A DNA stretch of 64,000 nucleotides, from NCBI RefSeq assembly GCF_019039255.1, contig NZ_CP077062.1, positions 434,001 through 498,000 of the forward strand, in the 5' to 3' direction. The notes beneath the pieces were generated by a model, which had not been told where the DNA came from, did no database searches, and was given only the letters and a program-made list of their open reading frames with translations. Made by a program: the position numbers and the translations under genes. Each line of letters starts with the position of its first letter. Position 1 is the stretch's first letter. Positions 46,658 through 54,087 of the stretch are shown here, in pieces. The DNA is from Nocardioides panacis (GTDB taxonomy: Bacteria > Actinomycetota > Actinomycetes > Propionibacteriales > Nocardioidaceae).

Positions 46658-47115
46658 GCCGGCCGCTGGTCGCGGTCCTCAACGGGCCCAACCTCAACCT
46701 GCTCGGCCGGCGGGAGCCCGCGCTCTACGGCCACGAGACGCTCGCCGACGTCGAGGAGCTGTGCCGGCGCACCGCCGACCGGCACGGCTGCGACGTCGAC
46801 CTGCGGCAGACCAACCACGAGGGCGTCCTGGTGGACTGGGTGCAGGAGCTGCGGGAGAGCGCGGCCGGCTTCGTGGTCAACGCCGGCGCCTACACCCACA
46901 CGTCGATCGCGCTGCGCGATGCGCTGGTGACCGTTCCCGGGCCGGTGGTCGAGGTGCACCTCACCAACGTGCACGCCCGCGAGGACTTCCGCCACCGGTC
47001 CTACCTCGCCGACGTCGTGGCGGCCGTCGTCGCCGGGCTCGGGCCCGCCGGCTACGCCGCCGCGGTGGAGTACGTCGCCACCCGGGCGACCCGGTCGGCG
47101 GTGGCGCCCGCATGA
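46654..47115 (+). CDS. aroQ: Type II 3-dehydroquinate dehydratase (catabolic)
   Basis: 153 residues from ATG 46654, overlapping the transporter stop. NGPNLNLLGRREPALYG holds the catalytic Tyr and Arg, QTNHEGVLVDW the substrate Asn/Glu, VNAGAYTHTS and EVHLTNVHAREDFRH the catalytic His and phosphate-loop-like residues. It interconverts 3-dehydroquinate and 3-dehydroshikimate. Its place between the transporter and the QsuD and QsuB genes implies a catabolic role (QsuC in Corynebacterium) separate from aromatic amino-acid synthesis. Confidence 0.94.
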   Translation: MSRPLVAVLNGPNLNLLGRREPALYGHETLADVEELCRRTADRHGCDVDLRQTNHEGVLVDWVQELRESAAGFVVNAGAYTHTSIALRDALVTVPGPVVEVHLTNVHAREDFRHRSYLADVVAAVVAGLGPAGYAAAVEYVATRATRSAVAPA

Positions 47116-47969
47116 GCGCCGACCGGGCGTCGTACCTGCTCGGGCTGGTGGGTGAGGGCATCGCCGCCTCGCTGACGCCGGCGATGCAGGAGCGGGAGGG
47201 CCGCGAGTCCGGGCTCGAGGTGACCTACCGCCTCCTCGACGCGACCGAGCGGGGGTTCGGGGTCGACGACCTGCCCGCGCTGCTCACCTGGGCTCAGCGG
47301 CTCGGCTTCGACGGGCTCAACGTCACCCACCCGTTCAAGCAGGCCGTGGTGCCGCTCCTCGACGAGCTGTCCGAGGACGCCGCCGACCTCGGCGCGGTCA
47401 ACACCGTGGTCTTCCGGGACGGCCGGCGCCTCGGCCGCAACACCGACTGGTCGGGCTACGGCCGCGCGTTCCGCCGGGTGCTCCCGGACGCCGTGGAGGA
47501 CCGGGTGGTCCTCGTCGGCGCCGGCGGAGCGGGCGTGGCGGTCGGCTACGGCCTGCTGGAGCAGGGCGCCGTGCACGTCTCGGTCCTGGACGCCGACCGG
47601 GACCGGGCCGACGCCTGCGCGGTGCGGCTGGCCAAGCGCTTCGGTGACGACCGGGTCGGCGTCGCCGGCGACCTCGAGCAGGCCCTCGCGGACGCCCAGG
47701 GGCTGGTCAACGCCACCCCGGTCGGGATGGTCGGCCACCCCGGCACGTCGGTGCCCCCACGGCTGCTGCGCCCGGACCTCTGGGTCTCCGACGTCGTCTA
47801 CTTCCCGCTCGAGACCGAGCTGGTCGCGCTGGCCCGGGGCCGTGGCTGCCGGGTGGTGCCCGGCGGCGGGATGGCCGTGCACCAGGCGGTGGGGGCGTTC
47901 GAGTACTTCACCGGCCGGGTGGCGGACCCGGACCGCATGGCCCGGCACTTCGAGGAGCTGACCGCCTGA
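47112..47969 (+). CDS. qsuD: Quinate/shikimate dehydrogenase, QsuD type
   Basis: 285 residues from ATG 47112, overlapping aroQ by four bases. Substrate loop SLTPAMQEREG replaces the biosynthetic AroE SxSPxxHN form, as in Corynebacterium QsuD. GLNVTHPFKQAVVPLLDELS holds the catalytic Lys, and NTDWSGYGRAF the Asp. The Rossmann fold has VVLVGAGGAGVAVGYGLL and then SVLDADRDR, with an acidic end that suggests NAD rather than NADP. It oxidises quinate or shikimate to the 3-dehydro compound. Confidence 0.9.
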   Translation: MSADRASYLLGLVGEGIAASLTPAMQEREGRESGLEVTYRLLDATERGFGVDDLPALLTWAQRLGFDGLNVTHPFKQAVVPLLDELSEDAADLGAVNTVVFRDGRRLGRNTDWSGYGRAFRRVLPDAVEDRVVLVGAGGAGVAVGYGLLEQGAVHVSVLDADRDRADACAVRLAKRFGDDRVGVAGDLEQALADAQGLVNATPVGMVGHPGTSVPPRLLRPDLWVSDVVYFPLETELVALARGRGCRVVPGGGMAVHQAVGAFEYFTGRVADPDRMARHFEELTA

Positions 47970-49771
47970 TGCGCACCGGGATCGCCACCCTGTCGGTCCG
48001 CGGACGGCTGCTGGACAAGCTGCCCGCGATCGCGGCCGCCGGGTTCGACGGCATCGAGGTCTTCGACAACGACCTGGTCGCCTGCCCGGCGCCGCCCCGC
48101 GAGGTCGCCGCCCGCTGCGCCGACCTCGGCCTGGCCGTCGACCTGTTCCAGCCGGTGCGGGACGCCGCCGGCGTGGCCCCCGAGGAGTTCGGGCGCACGC
48201 TGCACCGGGTGCGGGCCAAGCTCGCGGTCGCGGCCGAGCTCGGGGCACCGGTGGTGCTGGCCTGCTCGCACGTCGGGGACGCCTCGGTCGACGACCCCGA
48301 CCTGCTCGCCGAGCAGCTGCACGCCCTGGGGGAGGCGGCGTCCGAGCACGGGATCACCCTCGCCTACGAGGCGCTCGCCTGGGGACGGCACGTCCACCGG
48401 GTCGGGCAGGCCTGGGAGGCGGTGCAGCGCGCCGGCCATCCGGCGGTGACGCTGGCCGTCGACACCTTCCACATGCTCGCTCGCGGCGACGACGGCAGGG
48501 CGCTCGCCGGCGTCCCCGGCGACCGGATCGGCTTCGTGCAGGTCGCCGACGGCCCGCTGCTGCGCATGGACCTCCTCGAGTGGAGCCGGCACTTCCGCTG
48601 CTTCCCCGGCCAGGGCGTCCTCGACGTCGCCGGCGTGGTCGCCGCCAGCCTCGAGGCGGGCTACCGCGGACCGGTCTCGCTCGAGGTCTTCAGCGACGTG
48701 GTCCGGGAGGCGGACCCGTTCCTCACCGCCCGCGACGGCTACCGCTCGCTGGTCTTCCTCGAGGACCAGCTCGCGTCCCGGCTCCGCGACCCGGCGGCCG
48801 CGGCCGTCACCGCGCAGCCGCCGGCGCCGACCCGCACCGACCTCGCGTTCGTCGAGCTCGCCAACCCCGACGGCTCGCCCGAGCCCGCCGCGTTGCTGGA
48901 GTCCCTCGGCTTCGTGCGCTCCGGCGAGCACCGCAGCAAGCCGGTGTCGATGTGGCGCAACGGGGACGCGTGCGTCGTCCTCAACGACACCCGCGGAGGC
49001 AGCCGGTGGCACGCCCTCGGCGTGGTCACGCCCGAGGTCGCGACGGTCGCCGCCCGGGCCAAGGCGCTGCTGTGGCCCGCGGTCGACCGGACCCGCGGGG
49101 CGGGCGAGGCGCGGCTCCCCGGCATCACCTCCCCGTCCGGCGTGCACGTGTTCGTGAGCGCGGCAGCCGGCGCGGAGGACGACTGGCGCGGCGACTTCGT
49201 GCCGGCGGCCGACGTGCCGCACGCCGGCTGGTCCGGCCTGGACCACGTGGGGATCGCCGTACCGGCGGAGCGGCTCAACGAGGAGGTTGGCTTCCTGCGC
49301 ACGGTCTTCGACCTCCAGCCCGCACCGGTCGAGGAGTTCTGGGAGCCGCAGGGCCGGCTGCGCAGCCGGGCCCTGCGACCCGCGCACGGCGACACCCGCC
49401 TGGTGATCAACGTCGAGGACGTCCGGTCCCGGCAGCCCCGCGAGGGCATCACCCAGGTGGCGTTCGGCTGCGAGGACCTGCTGGCCCAGGTGCGGCTGCT
49501 GCGCGGCCGCGGGGTCCGGCTGATGGCGGTGCCCGACAACTACTACGTCGACCTCGCGGCGCGCTTCGACCTGCCCGAGGAGACCGTCGCCGAGCTCCGT
49601 GAGCACGGTGTGCTCTACGACCGGGCCGGCGACGGCGAGCTGCTGCACGTCTACACCGACGTGCTGGCCACCGGCTTCTACGTCGAGCTGCTCGAGCGTC
49701 GCGGCGGGTACGACGGCTACGGCAGCGCGAACACGCACGTGAGGTTGGCAGCGCAGCCGGCCTCCTCCTAG
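47969..49771 (+). CDS. qsuB: 3-dehydroshikimate dehydratase fused to an HPPD-like VOC domain
   Basis: 600 residues; ATG shares a base with the qsuD stop (TGATG). The N-terminal TIM barrel (about 1-275) carries the expected metal ligands and catalytic residues: Glu134 in YEALAWGRHVH, Asp165 and His168 in AVDTFHML, Gln191 in FVQVADGP and Glu239 in SLEVFSD. The C-terminal half (about 285-600) is a two-module VOC region like 4-hydroxyphenylpyruvate dioxygenase (WSGLDHVGIAVP, DTRLVINVEDV, LLHVYTDV). The enzyme turns 3-dehydroshikimate into protocatechuate, feeding pcaHG. The last codons carry the pcaF promoter. Confidence 0.94.
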   Translation: MRTGIATLSVRGRLLDKLPAIAAAGFDGIEVFDNDLVACPAPPREVAARCADLGLAVDLFQPVRDAAGVAPEEFGRTLHRVRAKLAVAAELGAPVVLACSHVGDASVDDPDLLAEQLHALGEAASEHGITLAYEALAWGRHVHRVGQAWEAVQRAGHPAVTLAVDTFHMLARGDDGRALAGVPGDRIGFVQVADGPLLRMDLLEWSRHFRCFPGQGVLDVAGVVAASLEAGYRGPVSLEVFSDVVREADPFLTARDGYRSLVFLEDQLASRLRDPAAAAVTAQPPAPTRTDLAFVELANPDGSPEPAALLESLGFVRSGEHRSKPVSMWRNGDACVVLNDTRGGSRWHALGVVTPEVATVAARAKALLWPAVDRTRGAGEARLPGITSPSGVHVFVSAAAGAEDDWRGDFVPAADVPHAGWSGLDHVGIAVPAERLNEEVGFLRTVFDLQPAPVEEFWEPQGRLRSRALRPAHGDTRLVINVEDVRSRQPREGITQVAFGCEDLLAQVRLLRGRGVRLMAVPDNYYVDLAARFDLPEETVAELREHGVLYDRAGDGELLHVYTDVLATGFYVELLERRGGYDGYGSANTHVRLAAQPASS

Positions 49772-49774
49772 AAT
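49745..49774 (+). promoter_or_regulatory. Candidate pcaFIJ promoter
   Basis: -35 TTGGCA (49745-49750), spacer 18, -10 TAGAAT (49769-49774); each box matches the consensus at five of six. It overlaps the qsuB stop. Start of transcription is expected near 49781, about 45 bases before pcaF, inside the GTTCG repeats. Confidence 0.55.
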
Positions 49775-49808
49775 GTTCGGATAGAGAATATTTGTTCGCA
49801 TCACGCAC
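49775..49808. promoter_or_regulatory. GTTCG repeats, candidate PcaR/IclR sites
   Basis: Two copies of GTTCG start 19 bases apart (49775 and 49794) just after the -10 box in a locally AT-rich spot. The second, GTTCGCATCACGCAC, agrees at both ends with the 15-base site GTTCG-N5-CGCAC reported for Pseudomonas PcaR (from memory). The IclR gene at 39617 is the likely binder. Confidence 0.45.
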
Positions 49809-49824
49809 AAGTGAGGCTCTCCGC

Positions 49825-51015
49825 ATGACTTCTTCGTTCGTGTACGCCGCCACGCGGACCCCGTTCGGCCGCTTCGGCGGCGCGCTCGCCGAGGTCCGCC
49901 CCGACGACCTCGCGGCCGCGGCGCTGACCGGGCTGCTGGCCAAGGTCCCCGCCCTCGACCCGGCCGGGATCGGCGACGTGGTGTGGGGCAACGCCAACGG
50001 CGCCGGGGAGGACAACCGCAACGTCGGCCGGATGGCGGTGCTGCTGGCCGGGCTGCCGGTGTCCGTCCCGGCGACCACGGTCAACCGGCTGTGCGGCTCC
50101 TCGCTGGACGCCACGATCATGGCCTCGCGGACGGTGGAGTCGGGCGACGCCGACGTCGTGCTGGCCGGCGGCGTCGAGTCGATGACCCGGGCCCCGTGGG
50201 TGCTCCCGAAGCCGAGCCGGGCGTTCCCGGCCGGCAACGTCACCGCGGTCTCCACGACGCTGGGCTGGCGGCTGGTCAACGAGCGGATGCCGGCGGAGTG
50301 GACGGTCTCGCTGGGGGAGTGCAACGAGCAGCTGCAGGAGCGGTTCGCCATCTCGCGGGAGCGCCAGGACGCGTTCGCGGCGCGGTCGCACCGGCTGGCC
50401 GACGAGGCGTGGGCGGCAGGCTTCTACGACGACCTGGTGGTCCCGGTGCCGGGCGTGGAGCTGGCCCGCGACGAGAGCATCCGTGCCGGCAGCACCCCCG
50501 AGACGCTGGCCGGGTTGAAGCCGTCCTTCCGGCCGGACGGCACCATCACCGCCGGCAACGCCTCGCCCCTCAACGACGGCGCGTCCGCCCTGGTCGTCGG
50601 CACCGAGCAGGCCGCCGACCGGATCGGGTGCGCGCCGCTGGCCCGGATCGCCGGGCGGGGGGTGGCCGCGCTCGAGCCGCAGATGTTCGGCTTCGCGCCC
50701 GTCGAGGCGGCCGACCGGGCGCTCGCCCGGGCCGGGATCACCTGGGCGGACGTGGCCGCGGTCGAGCTCAACGAGGCCTTCGCCGTGCAGTCGCTGGCCT
50801 GCGTCGACGCCTGGAAGGTCGACCCCGAGATCGTGAACGCCAAGGGCGGCGCCATCGCCATCGGGCACCCGCTCGGCGCCTCCGGCGGCCGGATCGTCGG
50901 CACGCTGGCGGCCCGGCTCGCCGAGACCGGCGACCGGTGGGGAGTGGCCGCGATCTGCATCGGCGTCGGTCAGGCCCTCGCGGTGGTGCTGGAGAACCCG
51001 GAGGCCACCCGGTGA
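49825..51015 (+). CDS. pcaF: 3-oxoadipyl-CoA thiolase
   Basis: 396 residues from ATG 49825. Thiolase with nucleophile Cys90 in TTVNRLCGSSLDA, His in AIAIGHPLGASGGRI and the second Cys in AICIGVGQAL (Val in place of the more common Gly in CxGGG). It splits 3-oxoadipyl-CoA into succinyl-CoA and acetyl-CoA. The family cannot be told from acetyl-CoA acetyltransferases by motif, but the position with pcaIJ settles the role. Its stop overlaps pcaI by four bases. Confidence 0.93.
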   Translation: MTSSFVYAATRTPFGRFGGALAEVRPDDLAAAALTGLLAKVPALDPAGIGDVVWGNANGAGEDNRNVGRMAVLLAGLPVSVPATTVNRLCGSSLDATIMASRTVESGDADVVLAGGVESMTRAPWVLPKPSRAFPAGNVTAVSTTLGWRLVNERMPAEWTVSLGECNEQLQERFAISRERQDAFAARSHRLADEAWAAGFYDDLVVPVPGVELARDESIRAGSTPETLAGLKPSFRPDGTITAGNASPLNDGASALVVGTEQAADRIGCAPLARIAGRGVAALEPQMFGFAPVEAADRALARAGITWADVAAVELNEAFAVQSLACVDAWKVDPEIVNAKGGAIAIGHPLGASGGRIVGTLAARLAETGDRWGVAAICIGVGQALAVVLENPEATR

Positions 51016-51680
51016 CGGTCGTCTGCCCGTCGTACGACGAGGCGGTGGCGGGTATCGGCGACGGCTCGACCGTGCTGGTCGGCGGCTTCGGGATGGCCGG
51101 CATGCCGGTGCAGCTCATCGACGCGCTGATCCGCCAGGGCGCCACCGACCTCACCGTGGTGTCCAACAACGCCGGCAACGGCGACACCGGCTTGGCCGCG
51201 CTGCTCGCCGCCGAGCGCGTGCGCACGATGATCTGCTCGTTCCCGCGGCAGTCCGACTCCTGGGTCTTCGACGGGCTGTACCGGTCTGGCGCGATCGAGC
51301 TCGAGGTGGTGCCGCAGGGCACCCTGGCCGAGCGGATGCGCGCGGCGGGCGCGGGCATCGGCGCGTTCTTCTGCCCCACCGGCGTCGGCACGCCGCTCGC
51401 CGACGGCAAGGAGGTCCGGAAGATCGACGGCCGCCACTACGTCCTGGAGCTCCCGCTCAAGGGCGACGTCGCGCTGATCGGCGCGCACGTCGCCGACCGG
51501 ATGGGGAACCTCGTCTACCGCAAGACCGCCCGGAACTTCGGCCCGGTGATGGCGGCCGCGGCGACCACCACGGTGGCCCAGTTGTCGCGGGTGGTCGAGG
51601 TGGGCGCGCTCGACCCGGAGGTCGTGGTCACCCCCGGCATCTACGTCGACCGCGTCGTCGGCCAGGAGGTGGCGGCGTGA
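51012..51680 (+). CDS. pcaI: 3-oxoadipate:succinyl-CoA transferase subunit A
   Basis: 222 residues from GTG 51012. STVLVGGFGMAGMPVQLIDAL is the CoA-transferase family I glycine-rich motif; VSNNAGNGDTGLAALL and FFCPTGVGTPLADGKEV are also typical. With PcaJ it activates 3-oxoadipate using succinyl-CoA. Coupled to both neighbours by four-base overlaps. Confidence 0.93.
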   Translation: MTVVCPSYDEAVAGIGDGSTVLVGGFGMAGMPVQLIDALIRQGATDLTVVSNNAGNGDTGLAALLAAERVRTMICSFPRQSDSWVFDGLYRSGAIELEVVPQGTLAERMRAAGAGIGAFFCPTGVGTPLADGKEVRKIDGRHYVLELPLKGDVALIGAHVADRMGNLVYRKTARNFGPVMAAAATTTVAQLSRVVEVGALDPEVVVTPGIYVDRVVGQEVAA

Positions 51681-52339
51681 CCGCCTCGACCCGCGCCAGG
51701 GTCGAGCACCTCGACCGCGGCCCGCTCGGCCGGGACGAGATCGCGGCGCGCGTCGCCCGCGACATCCCGCGGGGCGCCTACGTCAACCTGGGCATCGGCC
51801 AGCCCACCCTGGTCGCCGACCACCTGCCGGCCGGCTCGGGCGTGGTGCTGCACACCGAGAACGGCATGCTGCACATGGGTCCGGCCGCGCACGGCGCCGA
51901 CGTCGACCCCGACCTGACGAACGCCGGCAAGGTCCCGGTCACCGAGCTGCCCGGCGCGTCGTACTTCCACCACGCCGACTCCTTCGCGATGATGCGCGGC
52001 GGGCACCTCGACGTGTGCGTCCTCGGCGCCTTCCAGGTCTCCGCGCGCGGCGACCTGGCCAACTGGCACACCGGCGCCCCCGACGCGATCCCCGCGGTGG
52101 GTGGCGCGATGGACCTCGCCATCGGGGCGAAGAGCGTGTTCGTGATGATGACGCTGTTCGCCAAGGACGGCACCCCCAAGCTGGTCGCCGACTGCAGCTA
52201 CCCGCTCACCGGCGTCGGCTGCGTGGACCGGGTCTACACCGACGTCGCGACGTTCGCGGTGGGGGCGGACGGCGTGCGGGTGCTGGAGACCTTCGGCACG
52301 ACGTACGACGACCTGGCAGCCCGGCTCGACGTGCTCTGA
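51677..52339 (+). CDS. pcaJ: 3-oxoadipate:succinyl-CoA transferase subunit B
   Basis: 220 residues from GTG 51677. The catalytic Glu lies in VVLHTENGMLHMGP; GAYVNLGIGQPTLVAD and GGHLDVCVLGAFQVS are family motifs. Last gene of pcaFIJ. It converges on the toroid gene with 21 bases between, which include a short GCCGC/GCGGC stem. Confidence 0.93.
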   Translation: MTASTRARVEHLDRGPLGRDEIAARVARDIPRGAYVNLGIGQPTLVADHLPAGSGVVLHTENGMLHMGPAAHGADVDPDLTNAGKVPVTELPGASYFHHADSFAMMRGGHLDVCVLGAFQVSARGDLANWHTGAPDAIPAVGGAMDLAIGAKSVFVMMTLFAKDGTPKLVADCSYPLTGVGCVDRVYTDVATFAVGADGVRVLETFGTTYDDLAARLDVL

Positions 52340-52360
52340 GCCGCCCGGCGGCCCGGCCGC

Positions 52361-53215
52361 TCAGGCCCGGCCGTGCAGGCCCAGCGTGCTGAGCGCGCCG
52401 AGCGTGGCGAGGCCGCGCCACTCGACCGACTGACCCGGCGACCAGTGCAGGAAGTCGAAGTCCCAGCCGCCGTCCTCCTGCTGCTCGCGCTCGAGGCGGT
52501 CGAGGTCGCCGCTGACCTGGGCGTCGGTGAGGACCGCCCGGCTCGGCGACCCGGGCCGCGGTGACAGGACGAGCGGGGTGATCTTCTCGTCCTCGACGCC
52601 CCCGTCGACGCCGACCGTCCCGTCCGGGCGGAGGGCACCGCGCAGCCGCTCGACCGCTTCCGCGGCACGGGCGGGCTCGGGGACGGCGTCGAGGAACTCC
52701 AGGGCGAACTTCACCGTGTAGCCCGCCGGTGTCTCGTCCGACTCGACCTGTCGCCAGCACCAGTCGGTGCCGCGCCGCAGCCACGGGTGCTCCACACCGA
52801 GGTGCCAGAGCCGGGCGGCCAGGGCGAAGGTGAGGAACCCGCTGTCGGTGTTCGGCTGCATCCACGGGGCCCGCGGGTGGCCCTCGGCCGACGGCAGCAC
52901 GGTGGGCACGCCCCCGTCGCCGTTGGCGATGCCGGCGACCCAGTCCGCCGCCTGCCGGACCATCGGGTCGGTCCTGGCTCCCACGTCCGCGAGCACCTCC
53001 AGCGCGGCGAGCGTGGCCGCCGGTTGGCTGCCGGGGCACCGGACGTCGGGCTCGAGCGCGTTCCCGAACCCGCCGTCGGGGTTCTGGTAGGCCCGCAACG
53101 CCGTCAGCACCGGGTCGACCGGCCCGTCGTCGAGGAGCACGGCGGCACGACGCCGTTCCAGGAGGCGGGCGGTGGACTCGAGGAACTGGGTCGCTGCCGT
53201 GAGGTCGATAGCCAT
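52361..53215 (-). CDS. Terpenoid-cyclase-like (alpha/alpha toroid) protein
   Basis: 284 residues from ATG 53215. Repeats of the toroid type: AYQNPDGGFGNALEPD, NGDGGVPTVLPS and QEDGGWDFDFLHW. No cyclase DXDD motif and no signal peptide. I know related proteins only as hypothetical or prenyltransferase-like. It lies 9 bases downstream of an AraC regulator on the same strand and is probably cotranscribed with it. It differs in sequence from the other toroid protein at 26585. Confidence 0.8.
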   Translation of the reverse strand: MAIDLTAATQFLESTARLLERRRAAVLLDDGPVDPVLTALRAYQNPDGGFGNALEPDVRCPGSQPAATLAALEVLADVGARTDPMVRQAADWVAGIANGDGGVPTVLPSAEGHPRAPWMQPNTDSGFLTFALAARLWHLGVEHPWLRRGTDWCWRQVESDETPAGYTVKFALEFLDAVPEPARAAEAVERLRGALRPDGTVGVDGGVEDEKITPLVLSPRPGSPSRAVLTDAQVSGDLDRLEREQQEDGGWDFDFLHWSPGQSVEWRGLATLGALSTLGLHGRA

Positions 53216-53224
53216 GTCCCGACG

Positions 53225-53917
53225 TTAGGCCGCCGTCCGCCGGGCGTCTTCCAGGAATCGGACAGCGGAGAGCCCGGTGAGCCGCCGTACCTCGTCGCTC
53301 ATGTGCGCCTGGCTCGCGTAGCCGGCCTCGGCGGCGCGGGCGGCGAGCGGTCCCGGCAGGTCGACGAGCCGCCGCAGCCGGACGACCCGGGCCAGGGTCT
53401 TCGGTCCGTAGCCCACCGCCGCCACCGTCCGCCGATGGAGCCGGCGTTCGCTGACGCCCAGCTCGGCGGCGACGCGGCCGACACGCGCACCGGGGACGGC
53501 CAGCCGACGGCCCGCTGCACGCACGAGCTGGTCCGGGTCGGCGCGGTGCCGGAGCACCGACCCGGTGAGCCACCGCCGCCGCCCCTCGTCGTCGAGGGCT
53601 GTGCCGGTGACGGCCCCGGCCTCCGGCCACAGGTCGGCCAAGGGCACGAGCTGGTCGCGGACCTCGGAGGCCGGCAGCCCGAGGACGGGTCCCGCGGCGC
53701 CCGGCCGCAGGCGGATGCCGGACACCGCGGGCAGCGACTCCCAGACCACGGGGCCGGTGTCGGGGCCCGCGACGAACAGGCGGTCGCCCAGCCACAGCAG
53801 GTCGACGCACGCGTCCGGGACGACGCGTGTGCCCGCGCCCTCGACCGCGTCGTGCTGCCAGAGGCACGCGACCACGGACTCCAGCCCGGAGGGCGGGCGG
53901 AGCTCCCGGTAGGTCAC
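53225..53917 (-). CDS. AraC-family regulator with DUF6597-like N terminus
   Basis: 230 residues from GTG 53917 (GTG 53923 is possible). The N-terminal half (to about 125) has VVACLWQHDAVEG and VVPDACVDLLWLGDRLFVAG, typical of the DUF6597 sensor region. The C-terminal AraC domain has RVGRVAAELGVSERRLHRR and AARAAEAGYASQAHMSDEVR. It may control itself, the toroid gene after it, and the divergent permease. Confidence 0.86.
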   Translation of the reverse strand: MTYRELRPPSGLESVVACLWQHDAVEGAGTRVVPDACVDLLWLGDRLFVAGPDTGPVVWESLPAVSGIRLRPGAAGPVLGLPASEVRDQLVPLADLWPEAGAVTGTALDDEGRRRWLTGSVLRHRADPDQLVRAAGRRLAVPGARVGRVAAELGVSERRLHRRTVAAVGYGPKTLARVVRLRRLVDLPGPLAARAAEAGYASQAHMSDEVRRLTGLSAVRFLEDARRTAA

Positions 53918-54018
53918 GTCCACGATCCTAGGACGCAGCGCGGCCGGTCGGCGTCGGTGATCAGCGAGGACCACGGGGGGTGGTCGTCCGAGCACGGGCG
54001 GGCCGGGTCGTCCGGGTC

Positions 54019-54047
54019 TCGAAAACGGGCCGTGTCGGTCCTATCCT
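54019..54047 (+). promoter_or_regulatory. Candidate permease promoter
   Basis: TCGAAA (54019-54024) and TATCCT (54042-54047) with a 17-base spacer, 40 bases before the permease ATG. The -10 fits TANNNT; the -35 is weak. Confidence 0.35.
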
Positions 54048-54087
54048 GACCCGGACGGTCTCGGACTCGGCGACCGGAGGATGTCGC

